DNA of 64,000 bases, from the NCBI GenBank assembly GCA_963921795.1, contig OY997641.1, forward strand, positions 73,581,272 to 73,645,271, read 5' to 3'. Source of the DNA: Nannobrachium achirus (lineage: Eukaryota; Chordata; Actinopteri; Myctophiformes; Myctophidae). A model generated the notes under the pieces. The model worked only from the letters and a program-made list of their open reading frames with translations. It did no database searches and was not told the DNA's origin. The translations under genes and the position numbers were made by a program. Shown here piece after piece: positions 39,776 to 50,575 of this stretch. Position 1 is the stretch's first letter. Each line of letters starts with the position of its first letter.

Positions 39776-40640
39776 TCTCCACCAGCCGAAGGCATGGGGG
39801 AGAGTATGTTTTTTCCCCTTTGTCCGTTGGCCTGGTCGCTGCCAAAGTGAGCACACACATTCCCTGGATGCCAATCTAGAACCTCTGCCCCACATTTTTC
39901 AAATGGGCCTTTTCTAGCGCCACCTAGTGGCCGATGTTCACAAAAAAAGCATTTCTGTGCGCTACTCTTACAGATTTTGTCCAAAAATCCTACAAATTGG
40001 TAGGCAGTATCTCGACAGTCATGTGATCGACACGGATCTGTCCGATTTTGCATATTCCATCCTGATTGGCTAAAATTGGCTTCCAAAGTTTGTAGGATTG
40101 AGCCGTTTTGAACAAAATGCCTCAAATCACAAATGCAAAGTGCAATTATCATGAAATCGCGCACACACGTTCCCACTAGGCCGAGGAAGAAATGCCACTT
40201 ATTTATTTTTAAATCAGCCTCATGGTGGCGCTATAACAGGCCGATTTGTGGTTTTACCTATAACTCCACCGATCAGTTTCAAACTTTGTAAGCGCACTCC
40301 CTAGAGGCTAAGGATAAACCTTTGCCAAATTTTTGGATATTACTCCTTGAGATTTTATCCAAAAATCACGCAAATCGGTACACAGTAACTCTATAGTCAT
40401 GTGATCAAGTTCGATCTGTCTGATATTTCATATTCCATCCTGATTGGCTAATATTAGCTTCCAAAGTTTGCAGGATTGCTCCGTTTTTGAACAAAATGCC
40501 TCAAATCATCAACGCAGCTTGCAATTACCATAAAATTTGCCACACATATTCCCATTAGGTCAAGGTACAAATGCTACCTTTTTCACATTGGCCTGTTATA
40601 GCGCCACCAGCAGGTAGACTTTAGAAAAACACATTTTTGG
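39776..40640. repeat. 378-bp degenerate tandem repeat
   Basis: CATATTCCATCCTGATTGGC begins at 40051 and 40429, giving a 378-bp period over about 2.3 units. Words such as ATGGTGGCGCTATA and TCCAAAAAT recur, as in the unit at 59913-60260. It replaces the region where copy 3 exon 1 would be expected. Confidence 0.75.
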
Positions 40641-40771
40641 AACACAATGCTTCAAATCATGCATGCAGCGTCCGATTGCCATGAAAGATCTAAGGTGAAG
40701 AACATATGCCACCCTTTTTACATTGGCCTATTATACAGTAGCACCACCAGGACACACAGCCCTACCTGTAA

Positions 40772-40918
40772 CACACAACTGCCTCTCGATGCTGAACCCC
40801 TATCTGCTCCCGATGAGCAAGTTGGTGGCATGGTTTCCTCCCCCATCTGTGTGTGAATGGGTGAAAGCAAAGCAATGCACAATCTATGTAAAGCGCCTTG
40901 GATAAAGACGCTATGTAC
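40772..40918 (+). mobile_element. SINE tail fragment
   Basis: TGTAAAGCGCCTTGGATAAAG with GATGAGCAAGTTGGTGGC matches the 3' half of the V-SINE. The orthologous fragment in the other block is 27316-27480. Confidence 0.75.
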
Positions 40919-40942
40919 ATTGTACATTTAACGGAAGCTTAA

Positions 40943-41601
40943 CTCATACAGGGCCAGATTTCCAAAATATGAATATGAATGTGCGCTTATAACGCCAGGA
41001 AATAGCTATTTTGTATCCCCCCAGACCACCTTAACCAGACCACCTTAACGAATGCACGTTCAGCATACCATACCACCAGATGACCACTAGAGACCACCAT
41101 ACACCATACACTGACATGGTCCCATGTTAAGCCTGTTTAAATCCACATAACAGGATGAGACGCTGACTTGGTCCTCATTGACTTAACATGGACGGGCCGC
41201 CGGTCACCATTTCAGCTCAATACTGTTCAATTCGTGCTTGATCGTCTCAAACCACCATTGGTATGGGCATCGGGACGTATATAGATGCCACACAGAAAGT
41301 TTCAGAATCAAAATCCGACCTAGTGAAGCTACGTGAGGGTCGGATGGTTGCATTGAGGCTAACGCTAGCAGAGGCCTGTTGTCAACAGGAAGCCCTGGTT
41401 TAAAGGTGACGTCATAATCGTATCCTTTTTTTTCACGGTTTACGTGTGGACATTAGCTGAGGTAAGCTAACCATTTCGCTCCGTCTATAAACACATATTA
41501 AAAGCTTAAACAATGCTTTTATATAAAAGTCGCTCCGAGTCGCTCGGCACCAAACGCCATAGTGAACTAGTCGCTCGTAAAGTCGCCCGGCGCTAACTGA
41601 G
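40943..41601. mobile_element. 659-bp TTAA insertion, piggyBac-like ends
   Basis: TTAA flanks both ends (40939-40942, 41602-41605). The equivalent site in the sister block near 27487 holds one TTAA and no insert. The ends read TTAACTCATACAGGGCC and, reversed, TTAACTCAGTTAGCGCCGGG. The shared TTAACTCA start also marks the piggyBac-like end at 21587. No transposase is inside. Confidence 0.85.
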
Positions 41602-41759
41602 TTAACACACAAGGCCTTTATAAATAAATAAAAGACAATGTTGCTCTCTACTAACTGCGAGAGATGGCCAACCCACTTTTTCATATTATGCAAGTCCTTA
41701 CTCATGTCATATCAAATTCCATATCTTAATAAAGTCCTTATTATATTCCTTCATTGCAG

Positions 41760-41843
41760 ACCAGTGTGCAGAGTCCAGCCTGAAGGTGAAGATGAGTTGG
41801 AGTGTTTCTGTTAAACAGGAACCTGAAAACCACCTGGACATCA
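41760..41843 (+). CDS. Zinc-finger copy 3, exon 2
   Basis: An 84-nt exon (phase 1 to phase 1), acceptor TTGCAG and donor GTACGT, encodes QCAESSLKVKMSWSVSVKQE and ENHLDI. Both splice sites are intact, unlike copy 2. No copy 1-type first exon lies upstream within block B. Confidence 0.78.
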
Positions 41844-42099
41844 GTACGTTTCATGCCTTTTCTTTTCTTCTCTTCTCTTCTCTTCTCTTCTCTTCTCTTC
41901 TCTTCTCTTCTCTTCTCTCGCTGTCTCTCTTAGAGAGAATGTTTGCAGGAAATGTCTTTTTTTAATGCATGAGAATAGACTCATGATTTGGAACTACCAA
42001 AGCTATAACACAGAGGAAACACTGCATAAAATAACAAAGTACAAACCTTTAATGTTTTTAATGTTTTTTCTCTCATTTTATCTTTTTATTCTCCCCTAG

Positions 42100-43274
42100 A
42101 CTTCGTTTCCCTCCCTGTGTGTAAAGAGGAGCTTTTCCCTGAACATCAGGAGAGGAGTCCCAGTCTGGAGGAACCACAACCTCCACAGATTAAAGAGGAA
42201 CAGGAGGAGCAACTACAAGAGGAGGCTGATGGATCAACGTTGACATTACTAGCAGTGAAAAGTGAAGGTGATGATGAAAACAGAGAGACAGAGGCTGTAG
42301 CCAGCACCTCAACTGAACACATGAAAACACAAGCTGATGTAGAGGACTGTGGAACATCACAACCAACTAGTGGTGACCAGCTCCTCTCTCCACACTGTTC
42401 TCAATCTGACATCACTGAAGACAGTGATGAGTGGGAGGAGACCAGGGAAGGTCAGTCGGTTGTAAACACACTGGATTCACACAAGACACACAATGTGGAA
42501 GGACAAACATTGTCTTTAAGCCACAAGCTGTCCCAGGATCTGCCATTGTCAAAACAAACTCACTCCAAGAACAGCCACACAGGGAAGAAAAGTTTTAGTT
42601 GTACGGTGTGTGGCAAAATGTTTAATCGCAAGGTACATCTGAAGAGGCACACTGTTGTTCACACAGGGGAAAAGCCCTTTACTTGTACTGTTTGTGGTAA
42701 AGGCTACGGTCAAAGTGTTCATTTAAAAACACACATGATGACTCATACAGGGGAAAAGCCCTTTACTTGTACAGTTTGTGGTAAAGCCTTTAGTGAAAGT
42801 GGTAGTGTAAAAGTACACATGAGGACTCACACAGGTGAAAAACCGTTTACTTGTACTGTTTGTGGTAAAGGCTACGGTCGAAATGTTCATTTAAAAACAC
42901 ACATGAGAACTCATACAGGGGAAAAGCCCTTTACTTGTACAGTTTGTGGTAAAGGCTGTGGTACCAGTTGTGATTTAAAAGTACACATGAGGACTCACAC
43001 AGGGGAAAAGCCTTTTACTTGCACAATATGTGGTAAAGGCTTTGGTCAAAGTGGTACTTTAAAAGTACACATGAGAACTCATAAGGGGGAAAAACCCTTT
43101 ACTTGTACAGTTTGTGGTAAAGGCTATGGTCAAAGTGGTGATTTAAAAGTACACATGAGAACTCATACAGGGGAAAAACCGTTTACGTGTACAGTTTGTG
43201 GTAAAGGCTTTGGTCAGAGTGGTCATTTAAAAAGACACATGAGGACTCACATAGGGGAAAAGCATACAGGTTAA
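42100..43274 (+). CDS. Zinc-finger copy 3, terminal exon (8 C2H2 fingers)
   Basis: Acceptor CCCCTAG, acidic linker of about 150 residues (LPVCKEELFPEHQERSPSLE), then eight C2H2 fingers with TGEKPF linkers. Finger recognition regions differ (for example KVHLKR, QSVHLKT, ESGSVKV, RNVHLKT, TSCDLKV, QSGTLKV, QSGDLKV, QSGHLKR), which suggests DNA-binding specificity has been under change. Finger 6 has a KGEKP linker. The frame ends in TAA at 43272, in the same linker position as copy 2, with a readable relic finger after it. The likely role is nuclear sequence-specific DNA binding. Confidence 0.88.
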
Positions 43275-43322
43275 AACTCCTTTACTTGTGCAGTTTGTGG
43301 TACGCTCCATGGATTTATTTTG

Positions 43323-44578
43323 TCACTTGGCTTCTCAGTCTGGACAGCTTCCTTTCTCCAAGGGGAGGTGAGACATAGAACGCAAGTGGAATCCAAATGT
43401 GGCTTCTTATTGGTCTGTGGTGGGGGTGGGACAAATACACCAGTGTGTATTGGCTGGCTGATGACGTAGCTACCCTAATCTACTCTGATTTGTTGGAACA
43501 ACATTAGGGCTGACCCAAAAAATTTGAATATTCGAAGCTTCGTTCGAAGGTACGGTATTCGAATTTGAAAAATAAATTCGAATAATCGGCCGCGGCCGTT
43601 TGTCCTTTGGGGGGGCCGCGTGCCTTAGCTTGCATGCGCCTCGCTCCACTCTAGCGTGATAGCGTCATCCCCTTCTCACACACGTGTTAACATTAACAAG
43701 CCAACAGCAACAAGAGCATGCATGAAGCCATCAGAATGGTCGATGATGAAGGGAAAAAAAAGAAAAGACAGCGCGCTGTCTACAGCGACATTCGTTTGGC
43801 ATCGAAATGTGTGACACCAATCATGTCTGAGTAACATCACCCAATGCAAATATGCGATGCAGTCACACATTTCTTTACCAAACCATTGTCGGTGTAACAT
43901 GATCCATGCATGCGTTTGCTGTCTTCCACTCGCTGACAGACACACAACTCAACGCAAGGAAACAAACAGCGAAAATGTCTGAGCCTGACCATCAGCTTTC
44001 GGTTGATGAGTGTGGAACTTTAATTCAGACACTGCAGTGCAATTATTTACTATAAAATCTACTATTACATTAGCGTGTACAGTACACCTTGGGACTTGGG
44101 AGTTAATCTGTTTGTTATATAGGGCTCGAGTCGCGCTGCAGTGTTTGCTGTTGCAGCCGCGCTTTGTTACATTACAGACGTGATGTGATTATGTCAATCC
44201 TACTTGTCCTGCAAAAACACTTTTCTTTAATGTAGAAAACATTCGTATCTTCTTCCTCGTTGTATTGTTGTACTATTTAATGAAAATAAGGAGCATTATT
44301 ATGAGGAAAAAACTGGTGTGTTTTCCCTTTTAAAATTGTGTAATTGTGTAACCTTAACGGTTATCACTTATGTAACCGATAAACTTTTGCTCCCCCCCCC
44401 CCCCCCCCCCGCCGTCATCGAAGCTTCGAAGTTCGAAAGGAAGCTTCGATTAAGCTTCGATTATGAAAAAAGTAATCGAAGGTCAGCCCTAAACAACATC
44501 CAATCAGCAACAACGTCGCCTCCGTCAAAACTGATATACGAGTCAACTGAATCATGGCCAGACTGAGAAGTGAAATGA
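43323..44578. mobile_element. Inverted-repeat element after copy 3, interrupted
   Basis: Same element as 28824-29084, ends TCACTTGGCTTCTCAGTC and CAGACTGAGAAGTGAAATGA, but split by the hAT-type element at 43505-44491. Confidence 0.65.
43505..44491. mobile_element. 987-bp non-autonomous hAT element
   Basis: The ends are TAGGGCTGACCCAAAAAA and, reversed, TAGGGCTGACCTTCGATT. Perfect 8-bp target duplications AACAACAT occur at 43497-43504 and 44492-44499. The empty site is preserved in the sister block near 28999-29010. The inside has TTCGAA-rich inverted sequence and a poly-C tract at 44392-44410, with no transposase. Confidence 0.95.
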
Positions 44579-44899
44579 TAAAACTGATCCACAAAATGTA
44601 GTGTAGCAGGCTGGCACCCTGGCTTCATACAGGCAGGCAAACCCTTTAGCTGCGGTTTGTGGCAAATGCTTGGTCAAGATAAGGAGGATTCAAATAACTG
44701 TATTATGGATGTCTTAATTAACGCCAGGTCTTGTGGAGGTGTGACCAATGCCATTCTGCTATTGTGGGTGCGGAATTCTGCACACTGCATCAAAGCAGTT
44801 CACGGTAAAACGGACCTGAATTATTCATGGGTGTTGGGTGTTACTTTAATCAAACCAATCAGAAAGAGTATCAGCTGCCATTCCCTTTAAGATCAGTGC

Positions 44900-45990
44900 A
44901 AGACATGCGTTAAGCAGCGAGACCAAAATAATAAGAAACGTCATATTGAAAGGAGAAATGTCCAAGTGCATGCATCGCCATAATCATATATGTCACCTTA
45001 CTTTACCTGTGCCCCAAACCAATGCACTTTAGAAAACTGGTCGCATTAGCACTAAACTCCGAGCAGTGAGCTGTCAACAGTAGCAGAATGCGCTCCTAGA
45101 CTCACTCAGTATATTCACAAACATAATAAAAACAATACCGAATGAATGTAATACACGTGACGCCGACAGCATACGTTTACATTTGTAAGATGTATTTTAA
45201 TTGGATACTTTTATTTATTCTTCCCCCCAACTTGGTTTAGTCGGTATTCATAAACTGAACCGGTATCATCAAGTAAACCAGATCGAACCTGTAAAACCGG
45301 AAACCGTCACATTGTCAGTTATCATCCACATTGATTCTAGAGAATGTCATGACATTCACAAACTATTAATTAGTGCTCCGAGCAGTGTTAACTATTCAGC
45401 TGAACTTAGGTTCTCAAATCATTGTATTTATACAGACTAACATGACAGAGGTAAACACATTGACACAAGACATTGAAACTCACGTCTTCTCATTATAGTA
45501 AAATCTGAATCATAGAGATTTGTTGAGAATTAAGAGAGTGGGAGCCTCCCGACTCCAGACATTTCAGGACATTAGAGGGAGGAAGGGAACGTACACTCAC
45601 TCACTTCATCTGTTTTCTTTTAAGCTACGGAAAAACACCTCAACCATTTCTCTGATGATTGTCATTATTATTTCTGATTTGTTTGCTGTATATTATGTTT
45701 GGTTTCTGATATCTGACTGTGTTTTGCATAGTATTGTCATCTAATGTTTCAATTAATTGAGTACAAAGACCCCAATGGAAGCAAGCCATAGTGCTTTGTT
45801 GGGTTAAAATCCTCTTTCCACCTTGTATTGAACTTTACTTTCCTGTGCTTTTTTTTTCTTCTTCTGTGAACTACTAATAAAATATATAAAAAAAGGTTTT
45901 CACTGCTACAAATGTTATATTTTTGTTATATATCACACCAGAAATGTTCAATATGATAATATGATTTTCTATACTTTCAATCTTTCTTTA
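44900..45990. other. AT-rich sequence, no gene recognised
   Basis: ORFs at 45201 and 45520 are short, lack splice-site support and show no motif. The stretch 45990-46140 resembles 25980-26115 (TTACCCTTAATTCT, GACAATTATTATTAT), a small duplicated piece. Confidence 0.5.
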
Positions 45991-46461
45991 TATTTTGAGA
46001 TGTTTTGGCTTTTTCTATCTTATTCCTAAACCTCGGAAACCTATTCCTCCTGTGGAAAGAATCCGGCCGAGTTTGTTTTGGGTCGAGCGTTCAGTTTACC
46101 CTTAATTCTCATGACAATTATTATTATCACAGATAGAAATTGTGAAAATGCAGATTTCTTTTATCAGCTTACCAGTTTTTATAGCGTAGTTTGTTGACTG
46201 CATTTGATGCAGTATTAACAGACTTTTTCTTTTCTTTCCTTCTTTAAAAAAACGTTACTGTCCTGACCCACAGAACAGAATTCAGAGCAGAAGAGGAAGT
46301 AAGCTCTGTATTGGCACCTTGCCTCTAAATTAACACAAGAGATAATTAATTCCATCATTATTCTGCTTTATGTGTTTACAGCAGAGAAGATTTAAAACGC
46401 CCATAATCCAGTCAATCACGGTGATGATTAATGGAAAGAAGTTAAATCTATTATTGTATCC

Positions 46462-46545
46462 TGTGGCGCCCGCTGACCTAGCGGTCCAGGTGCATATACC
46501 ACATAGGCTCTGATGCATGAGAGCGTGTCACAGGTTTGAAAAAGT
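46462..46545 (+). mobile_element. Possible tRNA-derived SINE head
   Basis: GCGCCCGCTGACCTAGCGGT, then AGGCTCTGATGCATGAGAGC and CACAGGTTTGAA resemble tRNA-like A and B boxes. No clear SINE body or tail follows. Confidence 0.3.
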
Positions 46546-46606
46546 GCACCTAAATAAACTCAGCACAAAAAGAAAGGAAACATACATAATTAATTATATC
46601 TCTTAA

Positions 46607-47004
46607 AGGAGTAGTTCACCACTTTTCAACCTGTCTTCATATAATAGGTCCTAATGTTCATAATAAAATAGCACAATTTTTTTCTATTCAGTCTGGGTCT
46701 CATAGGAGAGCTGTCAAATCCTACTACCGGTGACATCATCGTTTGACAAAAAAAAAATATTTTTGAAAAAAAATATTTAGATTTTTATTATCACGAGAAC
46801 AATGGCTTCCACTTTAACATTGCAACTTTTTCAGGAATAGAAAGCCTGCAGTTTCTATTAGCTTGCATTTCCCATTGATGATGTCACCGGTAGTAGGATT
46901 TGACCCACCCACAGCTCTCCTATGAGACCCAAACTGAGTAGGAAAAAAAATGCGATATTTTATCATGAACATTAGTGAGGACTGAAAAGTGGTGGAGTGC
47001 CCCT
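46607..47004. mobile_element. 398-bp MITE with TTAA target duplication
   Basis: Long imperfect inverted arms start AGGAGTAGTTCACCACTTTT and end GTGCCCCT, enclosing A-rich centre. TTAA flanks both sides (46603-46606, 47005-47008). GATGTCACCGGTAGTAGGAT in one arm pairs with CCTACTACCGGTGACATC in the other. Confidence 0.88.
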
Positions 47005-47051
47005 TTAATTATAACACAAGAAAGGAAACAAACATAATCAATTATATCTCC

Positions 47052-47365
47052 CCTCTAATAATACCAAATTGTATTGTGTTTTATATCATTGTTATCGTTG
47101 ATTCGTCACCTTTGCAACGTGGGTACAGCTTGTAAGCATCGGGCATTCGAGGCATGAGCTACACAGCCAAACGTGGGGGTAGCGCCGACCAGAATTTGCC
47201 AACATTTGGTCCAATATATTTCCCCTTTAATTATGCCAAATGGTATTGTGTTTGATATCATTGTTATCATTGATTCGTCACCTTTACAACGAGGTACAGC
47301 TTGTAAGCATCGGGCATTCGTGGAATGAGCAACACAGCCAAACGTGTTGGTAGTGCCCCTCTGTA
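47052..47365. repeat. 172-bp degenerate tandem duplication
   Basis: ATTCGTCACCTTT begins at 47101 and 47273, and GCTTGTAAGCATCGGGCATT occurs in both units. The 32 bases before the MITE at 46603 also recur after it (about 47020-47051). Confidence 0.7.
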
Positions 47366-47599
47366 ATGGTCAAAATGGCCTGGCAGGCCTGCAATACTGT
47401 TCTTTTGGTGTTCACCTTTGTTAGTTGGAGCATTGAATGACTGCACTCTCCCACAGTAATAAGGAAAGAAAAAAACAACACATATTGGCCATTTTTACAC
47501 TGTAGAGCATCAAGAGAAAGATCACTAAATTAACAATTTAGCCATTTTTTTACCATAAGGTTCTGCAGAAATAATGGGGACTGCCCATAAGTCCTACAT

Positions 47600-47680
47600 C
47601 TCATTAGTCCAAATTTGGTTAGGGTTAGGTTTAAGCATAGTTTTACTGAGGTTAGGTTTTGTATTTTCACCAGGTTAACA
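47600..47680. repeat. GGTTAG-rich minisatellite piece
   Basis: AGGGTTAGGTTTAAGCATAG followed by TTTTACTGAGG. The same phrase occurs at 25885-25985 (reverse sense) and 59505-59605. Confidence 0.7.
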
Positions 47681-47775
47681 TTCAGATTCTGAATAATGGG
47701 ATGTAGGAACAATGAAATGTCGGACCAATGCCATGGCACCGAAATAAATAAATGTAACATAATACTTTGACTTAC

Positions 47776-47889
47776 TGGTTTGCACTTGGGCGGTGGATCG
47801 TCAAACATGTCCAGTGACGTCTCATCCGAGTCGTAGTAGTTGCCTTGGGTCGGCGTGGGTGCACCCCTCTTACTCAGGGCAACAGACAT
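47776..47889 (-). CDS. Internal exon of an unidentified gene
   Basis: A 114-nt exon, acceptor TTTCTCAG, donor GTAAGT, phase 0 in and out. It reads MSVALSKRGAPTPTQGNYYD then SDETSLDMFDDPPPKCKP. Composition and codon use look like real protein, with an acidic DSDETSLDMFDD patch and a proline-lysine end. It joins in phase to the exon at 48652. I do not recognise the family; later exons were not found. Confidence 0.6.
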
Positions 47890-48009
47890 CTGAGAAAAAT
47901 ACATTTAAAAAATAAACACTTCTAAAAGGTGAACAGATGATCATGTAGCTAAAGATAAAATTAACCCACACAATGAATCATTCCTGTTAGAACAAGTTCG
48001 TGCATGCTG

Positions 48010-48062
48010 GGGGGGTTACTGAATTTCCCCCTTGGGATAATAAAGGTATCCATCTATCTAAT
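48010..48062 (+). mobile_element. LINE-type 3' tail fragment
   Basis: TGAATTTCCCCCTTGGGATA and AATAAAGG precede (ATCT) repeats, a common 3' end of fish LINEs. It sits in the intron between the exons at 47889 and 48652 in antisense. Confidence 0.55.
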
Positions 48063-48651
48063 AGGATTATATCAAGCTTTCAAATACAATATTGCAGCAC
48101 CAATTATCCAGAATATCCACTGATGTACTCGTATGAAAGCGTACCAGTGCAGTGTTTGGAGGGCAACAAACTATTTGACAGCTTACAGTTAAACTTATAT
48201 TCTGTCCAGTATGTCCCACCACCAGCACCATCTGTGATCCAGGCTGAAATTTAACACAGGTTTTTAGAATGAGGGGGGGCGACGACATTTACACGAAGTT
48301 TTTCAAATTAGTATGTGAAAAAATAAATCAGCTTTTAAAACCTAGACTTAGTGGACTGGACCTAGGTTGGTTATTGGACCGTTTTAAAATGTAAATCAAA
48401 TCCGGTAACAAAAATAGCCAATCTGTGCATTTAGATCTGCTATTTTTGGCTTTGTTTCCCCTCCAGAATATGGCAGCTAGTATTCAAATGGTGATACAAA
48501 TTTAAACCACATCGCTTACATCTTTATATGTTCATATACAGTACATTCTGTCTTTATGTGGCATGATTGTCTTCTGTGTGATAGTAGAAATGTGAATGCT
48601 TGCATATACATGCACACGGTGATACAAAAATATCACAAAGCTTACATTTAC

Positions 48652-48732
48652 CTGCAACTCGTAACTCTGGCGTGTGGGGGTTGAAGTGAGCAGGGGTCTG
48701 CTCAACTGTTTTTTGAGATGTTCCCCCGCCAT
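48652..48732 (-). CDS. First coding exon of the unidentified gene
   Basis: ATG at 48732 in a good context (GCTGCGATGG) to donor GTAAAT gives 27 codons, phase 0: MAGEHLKKQLSRPLLTSTPT and RQSYELQ. No acceptor is seen just upstream, so it is taken as the first coding exon with 5' leader up to the CA tract. Together with 47776-47889 it yields 65 residues of a basic then acidic N-terminus. Function unknown. Confidence 0.55.
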
Positions 48733-48792
48733 CGCAGCAGCATGAAAACCAAAGTGACAACATACATGTTTTTGGAGAGTAGAGGTAAATGA

Positions 48793-48870
<78 letters not shown>
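48793..48870. repeat. (CA)n microsatellite
   Basis: Uninterrupted CA run upstream (in gene sense) of the exon at 48732. Overlapping Cys-Val ORFs are artefacts. Confidence 0.97.
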
Positions 48871-48876
<6 letters not shown>

Positions 48877-49099
48877 AATGTGGAGGTGGTCTCAGTCCAG
48901 AACTATGACCGCACCTGTGTATGAAGCAAGTGCGGCAGAAGTTGTGAATGCATTATGCTGCTTCGTGACTGGTATGTATTTTACATGACAGAATACTTTG
49001 TTTCACAAATCATACAGTATGTGAGTCACTGATAGGCCTATGGCACCAAGTTACAAAAACATGCATCACAAAATCACAAATCCATCCAAATGCATTTAC

Positions 49100-49252
49100 C
49101 ATTCCTTTCTTGGGCTCCCTGCATGACACTGGTTTGGGAGTGGGAACGACTGGCCCCAACCTCTCTGTTTCTGGTTGTTTGGGACCTCACAGCCCAGATG
49201 TCCTCCCCCCTTTTAAAAGCATCCCTTTTGAGGGCCACGCTTTGGAAGACGT
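49100..49252 (-). CDS. Well-formed exon of unidentified gene
   Basis: A 153-nt exon, acceptor TTTTTCAG, donor GTAAAT, phase 1 in and out. It reads DVFQSVALKRDAFKRGEDIW then AVRSQTTRNREVGASRSHSQ, basic and serine-rich. It lies upstream of the exon at 48732 on the same strand but has a different phase, so it may belong to another transcript or an alternative 5' end. No family recognised. Confidence 0.45.
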
Positions 49253-49533
49253 CTGAAAAACACAAGAGAACGTTTTAACAACAACGTTAAACATTACATT
49301 TCAGATAGTCAGGTTCGATAAAATAAACTGCTTCACTAGTTTAAAATAGATAATCAGAAAGGAAAATGATTTGGATAGAATGTAATTACACAGTGAGTGC
49401 GCTATGAGAAAACATGCTCATCAACATTCTCAGATGCACACATCTTATTAATATGATTGCTTCATTATGGCCATCTGCATTTGAATCCCATGAATAATAT
49501 TCATGGGTTTCTAGCCTGGATGGTCTTCTAGAT

Positions 49534-49951
49534 CAGGGGTTTCCAAACTTTTGTCTCAAATATCTTTTGAATCCAAGGCACCCCTACATTATAATTTTCA
49601 CTCCAAGCACCTTATAGCATATTGTCGTTGTCAGGTAGAAAACTTGTATGTAGATCGGCTGTTTTCACTAGTTTTGTGCAACAGTATGATGATGAAGCAG
49701 GGCTTTACTTTACCAAAAGATGCACACATTTGAAACTTGGAGATACGAGGTTTCTGCCCGACACTGATATTTTAGTGATTATGTTGCGAGGAAAACGTTT
49801 AGATAATAGCCATTTTGGTTCAAACTGACTGAAAATAACTATGTACTTCAAGTTTAAAATGAGTTTATATATGTTTTTCAAGTGTCCAAATAAATTCCAA
49901 ATTTTATCAAATTACCCCAGGGTGCCCCGTCACCCACTTTGAAAACCCCTG
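49534..49951. mobile_element. 418-bp hAT MITE
   Basis: The ends CAGGGGTTTCCAAAC and, reversed, CAGGGGTTTTCAAAGTGGG match the family at 34919-35259. Target copies are TTCTAGAT (49526-49533) and TTCTATAT (49952-49959). Compared with its relative it has about 135 extra bases (49628-49762) that belong to the AGATC hairpin family. Confidence 0.85.
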
Positions 49952-49959
49952 TTCTATAT

Positions 49960-50047
49960 CAGTGGTTCTCAATCTTTTCACTTGGAATGATGATGCACAT
50001 TAAGCAAATTATCTGGGGACTCCCGACCCACAGGTTGAGAACCACTG
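49960..50047. mobile_element. 88-bp hAT MITE abutting the previous one
   Basis: CAGTGGTTCTCAATC and TTGAGAACCACTG are inverted ends. Flanks are TTCTATAT (49952-49959) and TTCTAGAT (50048-50055), the same 8-bp target used by the neighbouring MITE. Confidence 0.88.
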
Positions 50048-50364
50048 TTCTAGATCATACAAGGGCAAATGGCGACCACATACAGCCCCCAGCTTCACGT
50101 AATGTGACACAAAGGTTAATTTGTCATTATTGATTTCAGCTATTACAATTCGAAACAGGCAAACATGACCCACTTTAATTACTTCAGTCTATATTAGTAG
50201 CTTAATGACTAAAAATGTATTTATGTCCAATGTAGTTTAAGTTCATAAAGTTAACATAGGTATAATTAAATACATTTTAAATTGAATAAAGAGTTTCAAT
50301 TAGGTATAACTACATGCATTTTAAATAGAATAAATTCCAATTAAAAAATAACAAATAGCCATAA

Positions 50365-50510
50365 CAAATAGCCAATTTACAAGCTCAAAACAATGTAGAT
50401 CGGCTATTTTTGTTAGTTGTGTCTGACACAGAATGATGAAGCAGGGCTTTCATTTACCAAACAAAGTTAATGGGGATCGGAAATGTGAGGTTTCTCCCGA
50501 ACATTAGGCC
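50365..50510. repeat. AGATC-family arm
   Basis: AGCCAATTTACAAGCTC faces GTAGATCGGCTATTTTTG, then GATGAAGCAGGGCTTTC and GTGAGGTTTCTCCCGA follow. It shares order and words with 49640-49765 and 8976-9172. Confidence 0.75.
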
Positions 50511-50575
50511 TATATACATTGAGGCCCTCTGGAGTGAGTGTGGAAATATAGTTGCCCACATAATCGATATATATA

